Positions 1 through 8,283 of a DNA stretch of 64,000 nucleotides are shown here, in pieces. The notes below the pieces were generated by a model. That model was given only the letters and a program-made list of their open reading frames with translations. It was not told the origin of the DNA and ran no database searches. The first letter of the stretch is position 1, and every line of letters begins with the position of its first letter. The translations under genes and the position numbers were made by a program. The stretch is from Pseudomonas sp. WS 5079 (lineage in GTDB: Bacteria > Pseudomonadota > Gammaproteobacteria > Pseudomonadales > Pseudomonadaceae): positions 1 through 64,000 of the forward strand of contig NZ_JAAQWN010000004.1 in the NCBI RefSeq assembly GCF_012985465.1, given 5' to 3'.

Positions 1-246
1 CAGGGCTTTGGGGTATCCGTTGACAGGCACAATCCCGTACCCGGCGCCGCCAATGGCCGGCCCACGGTACGGTGGCGAAATGGCAAGCGACGTATCGCTG
101 GCTGGGTTGATCACTTGATAGATGCCCAGGTCGGGACCGACGAACATATCCCCGGAACGGCAGTTCGAGAACTTGGTGCCGACGCCCGTTACTGTCGTGC
201 CCCCGTTCTGCACGCTCACAGTCCCTTCTGAAAACCAAGAAGCCAT
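1..246 (-). CDS. Distal tail (fibre-type) protein, N-terminal part
   Basis: An open frame starts with ATG at 246 and runs off the left edge, so only about 82 N-terminal residues are visible. It opens with MASWFSEGTVSVQNGG, followed by TVTGVGTKF and GDMFVGPDLGIYQV. This beta-rich, Gly/Thr-rich start is the type seen in Pseudomonas phage tail-fibre and receptor-binding proteins. It is the last visible gene of the minus-strand tail operon, where fibre genes usually sit. The receptor-binding part would lie outside the window, so the exact role is unknown. Confidence 0.6.
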   Translation of the reverse strand, partial: MASWFSEGTVSVQNGGTTVTGVGTKFSNCRSGDMFVGPDLGIYQVINPASDTSLAISPPYRGPAIGGAGYGIVPVNGYPKAL

Positions 247-299
247 AGGTCTCTCCAATTAGGTGTCTACACAAAGTAAACTAATTAAGTTCGTAACAA

Positions 300-1163
300 T
301 CAATTGAAGGGAAATGGCAAACCAGCAGTTTTTATTACTAATGCTGTTGGGTATCTATCCGTTGGCATTAGGTAATAACAAACTTCACCATCCCCACCAA
401 ACCATTGATCCATTGTTGTCTTCCCAGGCGATCCGAAAAAAAAGGACATACCACCATTGCGGCCATATGCCCCTTCCGAAACGCCATATATATCACCGCC
501 GGACGTATTGTAGGCATAGGGATCGACAATCCCACAACTTCTACTCCATGGCAGAAAGGCTGCATATTCATAGCCACCTGGAAGTGGTACATCTACGACC
601 GAATGAACAGAAGCACACCCCCCTGTGGTTTGAAAACTTATACGTTCATTCCGACCACCAACGTACGTAGTTACTGGCCTACCAAATCTATTGGGTGTAC
701 CAGGCACCGGAGCGGTTACAGCAGCAATCACATTAAGCGGGGCCTGCCTTGAATTGAATGTCAAAACTCCATTATCGGACCTCGACTTTAGGCCGGGGCC
801 GTTAACCTCATCATCCGCCATCAAATCAAAACAGTAAAACTTGGTTACCTCAGAAGCTCCAGCATAAAGATATGTCTTACTGTTCCCAGAGACCTTAACG
901 CCCGTCACGACCCCCTTACCCACCAAAAAAACAATTGGGGATCTAGGATTGTCTACGGTGAAGCCGTACTGATTAATGCCAGGCACTCCTTGATCAACCC
1001 AGCTACTACCAATATTAGGATCAACGTTGATCCCGCGCTTACGTAGCTGCCTCCAGTTTTCAAAATAGCTAAGATATCCCGACTTTACTAATCCATAGCT
1101 AATCTTAGTTGTGTCATACAAAATCTCACCACTTTCAAGCCTGGCTATTAACCTTGCACTCAT
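300..1163 (-). CDS. Hypothetical distal tail protein
   Basis: This 287-aa protein is encoded just downstream of the J-like gene and a small gene, and overlaps the latter by one base. I do not recognise a named family. It is rich in Gly, Ser, Tyr and aromatic residues and has no signal peptide or membrane segment, which suits a beta-structured virion protein. The DNA is clearly more AT-rich than the neighbouring tail genes, a common sign of recently exchanged host-range modules. A tail-tip or fibre accessory role is inferred from position only. Confidence 0.6.
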   Translation of the reverse strand: MSARLIARLESGEILYDTTKISYGLVKSGYLSYFENWRQLRKRGINVDPNIGSSWVDQGVPGINQYGFTVDNPRSPIVFLVGKGVVTGVKVSGNSKTYLYAGASEVTKFYCFDLMADDEVNGPGLKSRSDNGVLTFNSRQAPLNVIAAVTAPVPGTPNRFGRPVTTYVGGRNERISFQTTGGCASVHSVVDVPLPGGYEYAAFLPWSRSCGIVDPYAYNTSGGDIYGVSEGAYGRNGGMSFFFGSPGKTTMDQWFGGDGEVCYYLMPTDRYPTALVIKTAGLPFPFN

Positions 1164-1468
1164 TAGTAGTACCCGTAGCTAATGCGACAATTGGCCGAGA
1201 AGAAACCCCAGCCAGCGGTATTGTATGAATAAACCCAAGACAGAGTGGTTCCGTTAAGCGTGACTCCAGGCCTCTTCCCTTTCTCAACCTGCAAATCAAC
1301 CAGCGGACAGACAGAAAAAAACAGGGACCTGCCAGGCGGCGCAGCCGGTATCTGAATAGACCCGTTCTGACCGCCCGTTTCAACGCTTCCAGTCTCTTGA
1401 CTAATGAAACTAGTCATATCAACTTTTACTAAACCTGTGTCTTTATCCCTAATTATTAAACCAACCAT
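1163..1468 (-). CDS. Small hypothetical tail-associated protein
   Basis: This is a 101-aa protein. ATG at 1468 is preferred because it lies one base after the stop codon of the J-like gene, which implies translational coupling. An upstream in-frame start would overlap J by about 120 bases. The middle contains PAAPPGRSLFFSVCPLVD and the end is Tyr-rich (CRISYGYY). Small proteins of this kind follow gpJ in many Pseudomonas siphoprophages. No enzymatic motif is visible and the function is unknown. Confidence 0.55.
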   Translation of the reverse strand: MVGLIIRDKDTGLVKVDMTSFISQETGSVETGGQNGSIQIPAAPPGRSLFFSVCPLVDLQVEKGKRPGVTLNGTTLSWVYSYNTAGWGFFSANCRISYGYY

Positions 1469-1469
1469 G

Positions 1470-4400
1470 TCAAAGAACCAGTTCAATGCCATCAACACCG
1501 TTGGCATAGGTGAATTTAAGCCCGTCACTATTGAGTAGTGAGGAGTTGCCGTTTTTACTACCACGGAACACCCAGGAGCCAGTCGCCACATTCAACTCGA
1601 ACAGCGGCTGCCCATTTCCATCTACAGCTGCGGACTTCAAGTTCATTCCAAGGATGATCTCCTGGATAAACGCCTTGCTGATGATCGCTGTGTTGAATAC
1701 AACCTGATTGTTCTGGACCACAAACATCGGGATGACTGTTCCGTCGATCTCGTTCACGACTGCAAATCGCTGCGCAAAAATCAAGAACTCCGACTGTTCA
1801 CCATCCGAACCAAACGCCAGCCCAGTCACAACCTTCCGACCATCCACAATGGTTTGAGCCTTCATGGTGGTCTGGGCAGAAACCTTGCCGTCGAGCTGGA
1901 CCACGGTCTCGCTGACGGCCTGCACAGATGCACTGGTCTGGCCGATGCTCGACTGCAGGGTTTCTGTCCTCTTGGCCAGCGCCTCAGTCGCAGTAGCCTG
2001 CACCTTCTTCTCGACCTCAAAGCTGGCTGTCGACTCCCAGGCCTTGATAGCGCCGGCAAGATCACCGGAACCATCATCGCCGCGCACCGAAGCCCGCAGC
2101 GCCTCATTGCTGGACGCTTGAGACGTGACCTTGCCGTCGAGGTTGGTGACCTTGGTGTCGAGGCCGGTAATGGCCTGGGCATTGCCGGCTACCTTCCCTT
2201 CGGTCAACTCCAAGTCGCTTTTGAGCTGAGTCAGTTGGGTGGCTGCCGTCTGCTTGTTGGTGGCCACCACCTGCTCCAGCACGGTCAGCCCGGACTGGTT
2301 CGCCCCTACCCTGGCGTTGAGCGTGGTCAGTTGCCGCGCCATTGCATCGCTTTCAGAAGCTCGCGTGCGCTTCTCAATCCCGAGATCAGCCGTCGATTGC
2401 CAGCCCTTCATCGCGTCCGCCAGGTCGCCCGCACCATCATCACCACGGGCGGCCGAGCGCAGTGCCTCAACCGATGTCGCGGTGGCCACCACCTGGCCCT
2501 CAATCTCCTCGATCATGCTGGTGACCAGTTGAACCTGCTGGGCCAGCGCGTCGGTGGTTTGCAGGATCGTGCCGATGTCCTTCCAGTACAGCGGGTTTGG
2601 CGGCGCTTCGCCGGCCGGTACCGGGCCAGTCGCCTGGTACAGGTGCCCATCCTTTTGCGTGAATGCGCCGGCTGTGTAGGGTTTCGTGGGATCGTACGGC
2701 TCCGCCCCGGTAATCTGGCCCAGCAACCCCTCCAGTTCTGCCTTGGCCTCCTTCAATCGTTCGTTGACCGATCCGTCGCCATCCCCCGAAATCAGGTCGA
2801 TCTCTTCTCGCAGGCTTGGATACAGCGCACCCTTGCCGATCTTGTCGGCAAAGTACTTGTCGTACTCGGTCTGGTCCGAGCTGGCCTGGCCATTGACCGC
2901 CCCCGTGACCGGGAAGAACGGCCCGACGTTGCCGGTACGGTCCACCAGACGCGCCCAGAAAAACAGGCTCGCCCCTGCCAGCAGGCTGTGCATTTCGTGC
3001 TTGGCCTGCGGGTAGCTGAAGTCGCTGAGCTTCTTAGCGGTCTCCAGATCGGGCGACTCGCTATACCAGAGCTCCGTGCGCTGGGTATCCTCTGCACCTG
3101 GTGGAAAACCCCACTGGATGCCGATACCGTAGACAAGGCTGGTGGTGGTCAGGAATGCCACAGCCGGCGGCACACCCTCTTTACCCTTCAGGCTGGTCAG
3201 GATCGAGTTTCGCCATTGCGACGTGATGTCAAAGGAGCTCACCGCACGCACCCGGGCCAGATACGCACCCGAATAAATACCCGTGACATCTACACTGGTC
3301 GAGCCATTGCGCTGCAGCCTGATCCAGTTATTGTTGTCCTTTCGCCACTCAATGTCATAGGCGACCGCACCCTCAACCGCAGGCCATTCGATCGTCAGTG
3401 TGTTTACCGCGATACCTTGATCAATAGCGTGACCAGAGGTCAGGCTGACGCTGGCCGGGGACGGGACGGTGGTCACCGGGATTACGCTGATTGGGCGCTC
3501 TTCCAGCTTGGCGCCGTTGTCGATCGCTGCGAACTTGCTCGGGTTGAACTCCAGCGCGGTGAACTCATACTCGCCTTCGGCTGTGCGCTTGCGCTTGAGC
3601 ACGCGGAACAACTGAACGGCCAGATCCTCGTAGTCAATTGCCCATTGCAATTGCGGCTCGGGCTGCAGCGTGTAAGCAGTGGTCACCGTCACAGCACGGT
3701 CGGCAACAGACTCAACGGTTCTTCCCTGCGCTGTGCCGTTCGGGAGGTTGACGATCAAGCGGTCACCGGCCTTCACTGGCGTGTCACGGTCCAACGTCAC
3801 AGTGCGTCCCGACACCGCAGAGATGCGCCCGCCATTCGGCCTTCCCGCCACCAGTTCGTCAGCGACGGGTATCACGAAGCCTGGCAAGACGCTCGCCCCT
3901 TCCATGCCCGTCTTGAACGATACGGTGCGGTCCTGGCTGTTACTGAGCAGCGCCCACTTGCCGCGGCGCTGGGCCTCACTGGCCCGCGTGCAGCCGATCG
4001 CCGAGATTTCAATGGGCCGGTCGCGGTACCGGCGCTGGAGGGCTGCGTCAGTCACCGGTATTACATCGGTGTCGTAGTTGTTGAGCGGGTTGTCATAGCT
4101 GACCAGGGCGCGACTGTAATGCGTGTCGCGCTCGGCGCCGCCGTAGACGAAGTCGCCGTCGATGACATTCGAACGGGTGAAGGTGTAATCGATGTCCTGC
4201 GCGCGCGGCATGTCGGCTTGCATGTACAGCGAGCCCTGCGCCCAGTAAACCATTCCGCGATAGATTGCCGACAGGTCACGCAGCAGCGTCCAGGCCTCGG
4301 CCTTGCCTTGCAGGTTCAGATCACACAGATAGCGCGGCTCCAGGCCACCAACCCCGTTCGACACCTGTTGATCACAGTATTGGCCGATGCGGTACATCTC

Positions 4401-5330
4401 CCACTTGTCGACCATCCAGCTCTGGATACGCTTGCCAAGGCCAAAGCGATCATTAACGCAGATGCCGTAGGTAGCCCACACCGGGTTGTTCGTCCAGCCC
4501 ATTTTGAACGTGCCATCCCACACCCCGGCATAGGTCCGGCTCACGGGGTCATAATTGCTCGGTACTGGCCAGCGCTGACCGTTGCAGTTGACGGTCACCG
4601 CTGGGATGTTCTGGAACTGCTCGGCGTCGAACTCGATGTACAGCAGCGCGGTATTCGGATAGCACAACTTCTGGTCGATGATCTCCGTGTATCCCGCGAT
4701 GGTCATCGTGTCAGCGATCGTGCCGGCGTTGGCGTTCGGCGTGAGGCGGCGCACTCGGAAGGCCCAGCCAGTAGTGGCGATCGGGAGATTCACGGGCTCA
4801 GAGCGCTGATAACCGTTAGTGGTCTTTCCGTCCACAGCCCCACGCAGCGATTCCACGAACGCGCCACCATCGGTAGAGATGTCGATGGCGTACTCGATCC
4901 GATAGCCATTGGTGTTACCGCTGCTGTCTTGGCTCACCAGGCGCGGCCAGGCGAATCGCACACGAAGCCTGGAGAGCTGAGTGTTGCTCAATGTGCGGGT
5001 GAAGGGGTTATCGCTACGCAGCTCGACGTTGACGGTGGTTTCGTTTTCGACTGAAGGGATACCCTGAATGTATTCCTGCTCCACTGTGCCCGGCCGCCAT
5101 TCCCACTTCACGCCCGGGAAATTGATACTCCCGCCAGCGTCCATGATCGGTGTGTTGTCGAGATAAATGTCACGCGCAGTCGGCGTACCATCAAACTCGC
5201 CCTCGCCCACCGCCAGCAAGATCTTGGCGATGTTCGTGGAGCGGAGACTGTCCGGCGCCTCTACCGGGGTCTTCGGCTTCTTCTCGCCGCCCTTCGAACC
5301 GGTAACATCAATGTGAGCTGCTGCGTCCAC
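1470..5330 (-). CDS. Tail tip / host specificity protein J
   Basis: This 1286-aa protein is of lambda gpJ type. The N-terminal half contains the conserved tail-hub region (for example WRPGTVEQEYIQGIPSVENE and RYLCDLNLQGKAEAWTLLRD). The middle holds fibronectin-III-like segments (AYDIEWRKDNNNWIRL), and the C-terminal third is a long coiled-coil region with repeated EALRS and ARGDDG blocks. GTG at 5330 is chosen as start because CTGGAGAA lies just upstream; the frame extends further but only through a terminator hairpin. It forms the tail tip that contacts the host receptor. It follows gpI, as in lambda. Confidence 0.9.
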   Translation of the reverse strand: MDAAAHIDVTGSKGGEKKPKTPVEAPDSLRSTNIAKILLAVGEGEFDGTPTARDIYLDNTPIMDAGGSINFPGVKWEWRPGTVEQEYIQGIPSVENETTVNVELRSDNPFTRTLSNTQLSRLRVRFAWPRLVSQDSSGNTNGYRIEYAIDISTDGGAFVESLRGAVDGKTTNGYQRSEPVNLPIATTGWAFRVRRLTPNANAGTIADTMTIAGYTEIIDQKLCYPNTALLYIEFDAEQFQNIPAVTVNCNGQRWPVPSNYDPVSRTYAGVWDGTFKMGWTNNPVWATYGICVNDRFGLGKRIQSWMVDKWEMYRIGQYCDQQVSNGVGGLEPRYLCDLNLQGKAEAWTLLRDLSAIYRGMVYWAQGSLYMQADMPRAQDIDYTFTRSNVIDGDFVYGGAERDTHYSRALVSYDNPLNNYDTDVIPVTDAALQRRYRDRPIEISAIGCTRASEAQRRGKWALLSNSQDRTVSFKTGMEGASVLPGFVIPVADELVAGRPNGGRISAVSGRTVTLDRDTPVKAGDRLIVNLPNGTAQGRTVESVADRAVTVTTAYTLQPEPQLQWAIDYEDLAVQLFRVLKRKRTAEGEYEFTALEFNPSKFAAIDNGAKLEERPISVIPVTTVPSPASVSLTSGHAIDQGIAVNTLTIEWPAVEGAVAYDIEWRKDNNNWIRLQRNGSTSVDVTGIYSGAYLARVRAVSSFDITSQWRNSILTSLKGKEGVPPAVAFLTTTSLVYGIGIQWGFPPGAEDTQRTELWYSESPDLETAKKLSDFSYPQAKHEMHSLLAGASLFFWARLVDRTGNVGPFFPVTGAVNGQASSDQTEYDKYFADKIGKGALYPSLREEIDLISGDGDGSVNERLKEAKAELEGLLGQITGAEPYDPTKPYTAGAFTQKDGHLYQATGPVPAGEAPPNPLYWKDIGTILQTTDALAQQVQLVTSMIEEIEGQVVATATSVEALRSAARGDDGAGDLADAMKGWQSTADLGIEKRTRASESDAMARQLTTLNARVGANQSGLTVLEQVVATNKQTAATQLTQLKSDLELTEGKVAGNAQAITGLDTKVTNLDGKVTSQASSNEALRASVRGDDGSGDLAGAIKAWESTASFEVEKKVQATATEALAKRTETLQSSIGQTSASVQAVSETVVQLDGKVSAQTTMKAQTIVDGRKVVTGLAFGSDGEQSEFLIFAQRFAVVNEIDGTVIPMFVVQNNQVVFNTAIISKAFIQEIILGMNLKSAAVDGNGQPLFELNVATGSWVFRGSKNGNSSLLNSDGLKFTYANGVDGIELVL

Positions 5331-5346
5331 GTTTTTCTCCAGGCAT

Positions 5347-5367
5347 AAAAAAACGCCCGGAGGCGTT
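5347..5367 (-). terminator. Hairpin with T-run between gpI and gpJ genes
   Basis: On the minus strand, AACGCC pairs with GGCGTT around a 4-nt loop and is followed by seven T. A TGGAGAA ribosome site for gpJ follows at once. This is an intrinsic-terminator shape inside the tail operon, so it probably attenuates or relies on Q antitermination. Confidence 0.6.
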
Positions 5368-5389
5368 CTGTAATATTTGGTGATGAGCG

Positions 5390-5992
5390 CTACGCCTTGT
5401 CTTGGGCGTAGATCGAGGCAGAGATGATCGCCCCACCCCACCGGCGCCGGCCAATGCAGATCGGGACCGGATTGCCGCTAGCCGTAGTGTTCTTGGCGGA
5501 TCCGAAAGCGTAGGAAGGCATGTTTTCTGGGCCACCGCTCATAGATAGCCCCTTGGCTTGGGGGCTCAGCATTTGGATAACGCCCCCGATGGCCATTGAT
5601 CCGCCGCCCATGCCTACAGCCAATGCCGTTGCAGCAGACCAACCCAGCGGGTTCCACCACGCCAGTGCGACAATAACCACGCCAATAATGGTTTGAAGCA
5701 GCCCCGCCCGCTTACTGCCGACGACAACTGGAGCGATCCGTATATCACCGGAACCGCTGAATCCAAGCTCTTTTTCCTCTAGGTTTTTGCTCCCTCGAAA
5801 AATGGCAAACTCGATCCCTTCTGCTCTGGCATTGGCGAGGAACCGTTCAAACCCGGGAATCTGCACGCAGAGCGCTTTGATCGCCTCGGCTGGAGACCGT
5901 ACCGACAGCCTGAACGACCGCCCGAATTGTCGAAGCTGGCCATACAACAAAACTGTTTTCATTGGCTGGTATTCGATAGCGAGAACCGACAT
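5390..5992 (-). CDS. Tail assembly protein I
   Basis: This 200-aa protein is of lambda gpI type, between the K-like and J-like genes as in lambda. The start at 5992 (MSVLAIEYQPMKTVLLYG) has CTGGAGAAA upstream; a longer frame would run into a hairpin. The N-terminal half matches the gpI pattern with RSPAEAIKALCVQIPGFERF. A hydrophobic central stretch (TIIGVVIVALAWWNPLG) is followed by a Gly-rich part, and the end NPVPICIGRRRWGG is typical of the family. It is needed for tail-tip assembly. Confidence 0.85.
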   Translation of the reverse strand: MSVLAIEYQPMKTVLLYGQLRQFGRSFRLSVRSPAEAIKALCVQIPGFERFLANARAEGIEFAIFRGSKNLEEKELGFSGSGDIRIAPVVVGSKRAGLLQTIIGVVIVALAWWNPLGWSAATALAVGMGGGSMAIGGVIQMLSPQAKGLSMSGGPENMPSYAFGSAKNTTASGNPVPICIGRRRWGGAIISASIYAQDKA

Positions 5993-6008
5993 TGATTTCT
6001 CCAGACAG

Positions 6009-6034
6009 AAAAAAACCACCCGAAGGTGGCTTTT
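6009..6034 (-). terminator. Hairpin with T-run upstream of gpI gene
   Basis: On the minus strand CCACC-TTCG-GGTGG is followed by seven T, then TGGAGAA and the gpI start. It has the same layout as the hairpins upstream of gpJ, the tape measure and the small protein at 14757. Confidence 0.55.
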
Positions 6035-6052
6035 GAAATTGATTGGGGTGCG

Positions 6053-6409
6053 CTATCCAGCGCAAGACCTGACAGCATCGGTGACTCGCTGAAGAGGCGA
6101 CTGCCAGGTACGGTAAAAGTGGTACCGAACCAAAGACCCGCCCTCTGTAGGAGTTACATCCACAACATGGAGAGGCGACTGGGCATCTGGAGCCAGAATG
6201 GAATAGCGCGGGCCGGAAGATTGGAGGACGCCGCCCACACTTACGCCGAGCACAGTAGTGGCTTGCCAAGAATCGCGAATACACTCCGCGACCTCTGCAG
6301 GCTGTTTTGATGTTTTGAGATTGAGCAGCGGCGGATTGCTTCTGGTATCGCCGACGCTCGCACACCCCGCGACAAACACCAAGCCCAACGCCCCGATCAG
6401 AATTCGCAT
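6053..6409 (-). CDS. Small phage lipoprotein
   Basis: This 118-aa protein has a short signal sequence and a lipobox (LVFVAGC, Cys15), so it is predicted to be a lipoprotein. The mature part has two further Cys residues. It lies between gpK and gpI, where some Pseudomonas prophages carry an extra lipoprotein gene. A prophage lipoprotein could be a moron that alters the lysogen surface or blocks superinfection, as Cor and Llp do elsewhere; that is inference. No specific family is recognised. Confidence 0.65.
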   Translation of the reverse strand: MRILIGALGLVFVAGCASVGDTRSNPPLLNLKTSKQPAEVAECIRDSWQATTVLGVSVGGVLQSSGPRYSILAPDAQSPLHVVDVTPTEGGSLVRYHFYRTWQSPLQRVTDAVRSCAG

Positions 6410-6439
6410 TTCTTCTCTCCCTCGAAAGCGCTCAATGTA

Positions 6440-7195
6440 TCACCTCGCATCACGGTGGCGCAGCACCAGGCGGGTCCGGTCGAACCATGGCCCACCAAAA
6501 ACGATGATTTCTGACGGCCTGCCATACAGGTGGTGCAGCAGGAACGGGCCGGAGCCGAAGACCTCGGCCTGCTCACCGGGTAGCGCAGGGGCGCTGCCCA
6601 GATAGATCCCGGCGTGGTTCGGGTGCGCAGTGCGACCTACAGCCATCACGATCATGTCGCCGCGCTGCGGTCTGTCCACGCGGACGAACCCGGCGGCCTC
6701 ATAATGCTGCTCGTACAGGCTGACGCTGTCAGCACTCTCCCACCAGCCATCAGCACGCTGGAAGGCTTCGAACTCAATCCCCCACTCACGCTGGTACCAC
6801 TCGGCGCATACTGCCCAACAGTCCCAAACCCCATGAACAAACGGTCGCTTGAGTAGCGGCACGCTACCGGTCGGGGTGATCGTCCGCAGATCCCCCTCGG
6901 GCCACGACAGAATGTGCCAGGGCAAGGCCGTGGCCTCACACATGGCCAAGTCGTGAGGTGATGGTCTGGATGTAGCATCGGGGTGCGAATGCACGATGCC
7001 GATCACCGCGCCCTGATCTTCTGCCGCGGCATAGTCTTCGGGATCAAGACGGAACTCTTCATTCGGATCGGCGGCGATGTTCCTGCAAGGGAAGTACTTC
7101 TCCGCCCGGCCCACGGAAATCAAAAGCCCGCAGCACTCTTTCGGGTACTCGGCCGCCGCATGCGCCTGTATGGCTGCGATGATGTGTTTGCGCAT
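6440..7195 (-). CDS. Tail assembly protein K (JAMM and NlpC/P60 domains)
   Basis: This 251-aa, two-domain protein is of lambda gpK type. Residues about 1-100 form a JAMM/MPN metallopeptidase domain with the motif HSHPDATSRPSPHD. The C-terminal part resembles an NlpC/P60 cysteine peptidase, with WDCWAVCAEWY holding the likely catalytic Cys and HPNHAGIYLG the His region. Proteins of this kind act at the tail tip in assembly and may help cross peptidoglycan. It lies between L and I as in lambda. Confidence 0.88.
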   Translation of the reverse strand: MRKHIIAAIQAHAAAEYPKECCGLLISVGRAEKYFPCRNIAADPNEEFRLDPEDYAAAEDQGAVIGIVHSHPDATSRPSPHDLAMCEATALPWHILSWPEGDLRTITPTGSVPLLKRPFVHGVWDCWAVCAEWYQREWGIEFEAFQRADGWWESADSVSLYEQHYEAAGFVRVDRPQRGDMIVMAVGRTAHPNHAGIYLGSAPALPGEQAEVFGSGPFLLHHLYGRPSEIIVFGGPWFDRTRLVLRHRDAR

Positions 7196-7198
7196 TTT

Positions 7199-7948
7199 TC
7201 AGCTCCGGGCAATGAGTGACACAGCTGGAAAACCCCCGTACGGCAGCGGGTTGCCCTCGCCGAAGCGCGGCACGCACCCGGTACCCATACATCCGTCGCA
7301 CTCGTCCAGCACGGGGTTGTCGGTCAGGTTGCCATCCTTGTCACGGTAAGGGCCGGTGTATCCGCAATTTGGTCCCCGGTAACCGTTGGTCATAGCCCAG
7401 TGGCACAGAGTTGTCATCTGCCGACCGATCGTCTCACCGCCAACATCACCGGGACTGGCGAGCTCCCAGGCAACAGTGGTGCCGTTCTCCGATATCTTCT
7501 GATCCACGTACCACACCTCTAGCGCCTCCTCCCCCGGATCAGCCTCGGGATTGCCCTCGGGGAAGTTGTCAGCGTCCAGGTACTGCGCCAGGGTAAGGCG
7601 CATCGTCAGCTGGAACTCGAGCAGATTGTCGAAGGCCAAGCACAGCGCGGTAATACGACCGTTGACGTTGCCCACCGTCAGCGTCGGCCGCACCACGGTG
7701 CCGTCCGAATTTGCCTCGATCCCGTCGATCTGCATTGGCCAGGCGGCATACTCGTTTCCCTGCCACCAGATGGATTTGGCAGGCAACTGATCGGCACTGG
7801 CGCCGGCCGCCGCCAGCTCTTCCGCTGTATGCGGAATTGCGTGGCCATGGAACCGCAACACGTCGGCACCGAAGTCCGAGCCATCCAACTCGAATAGTAG
7901 GATCTCGGCCCCGGGATCGAGCTTCTGTAACTGCGTGATCAAGCTCAT
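7199..7948 (-). CDS. Minor tail protein L
   Basis: This 249-aa protein is of lambda gpL type. The C-terminal region contains a Cys-rich pattern (CHWAMTNGYRGPNCGYTG, then DECDGCMGTGCVPRFGEG) whose four conserved Cys would hold the iron-sulphur cluster known in gpL. The N-terminus is MSLITQLQKLDPGAEILLF. Its ATG overlaps the stop of the upstream M-like gene by four bases, so the two are translationally coupled. Confidence 0.88.
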   Translation of the reverse strand: MSLITQLQKLDPGAEILLFELDGSDFGADVLRFHGHAIPHTAEELAAAGASADQLPAKSIWWQGNEYAAWPMQIDGIEANSDGTVVRPTLTVGNVNGRITALCLAFDNLLEFQLTMRLTLAQYLDADNFPEGNPEADPGEEALEVWYVDQKISENGTTVAWELASPGDVGGETIGRQMTTLCHWAMTNGYRGPNCGYTGPYRDKDGNLTDNPVLDECDGCMGTGCVPRFGEGNPLPYGGFPAVSLIARS

Positions 7949-8283
7949 GGATGAAACGCTCTCTCAAAGGTTGCCGACAGCACCGCGAGGCCACCTGGCT
8001 TGCGTTGCTGTCGGAAGGTTTCACACCGGTACATACCGAGCACACCCTCGGGATTGGTCCACAGGAACGACTTGGCGCCGCGGTGGCGACGTATGAATGC
8101 GATCGCCGGCGCGATTTCGTCTGTCAGGCCACCGAATGAAAGGGACCAACTATCGGTCTCACCATTCAGCCCGTCGCTGGACACTTGGGCATAGCCATCA
8201 CCGAACTGTGATTTTCTTGTCCGCAGGGTGCTGTCACCACCAGCCTCATCGTCAGGTACCCAGGTGAATGTTTCGATTGCCAT
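7945..8283 (-). CDS. Minor tail protein M
   Basis: This 112-aa protein is of lambda gpM type. It begins MAIETFTWVPDDEAGG and contains FGDGYAQVSSDGLN, RRHRGAKSFLWTNPEG and a short C-terminus, the usual pattern. It is a tail-tip component made together with L, H, K, I and J. It overlaps the tape-measure stop by one base and the L start by four. Confidence 0.88.
   Translation of the reverse strand: MAIETFTWVPDDEAGGDSTLRTRKSQFGDGYAQVSSDGLNGETDSWSLSFGGLTDEIAPAIAFIRRHRGAKSFLWTNPEGVLGMYRCETFRQQRKPGGLAVLSATFERAFHP

Noticed and set aside
1854..5054. A 1066-codon open frame on the plus strand opposite gpJ
   Set aside because: It is the antisense shadow of a GC-rich coding region. The composition is unnatural, it has no ribosome site, and the minus-strand gpJ is clearly real.
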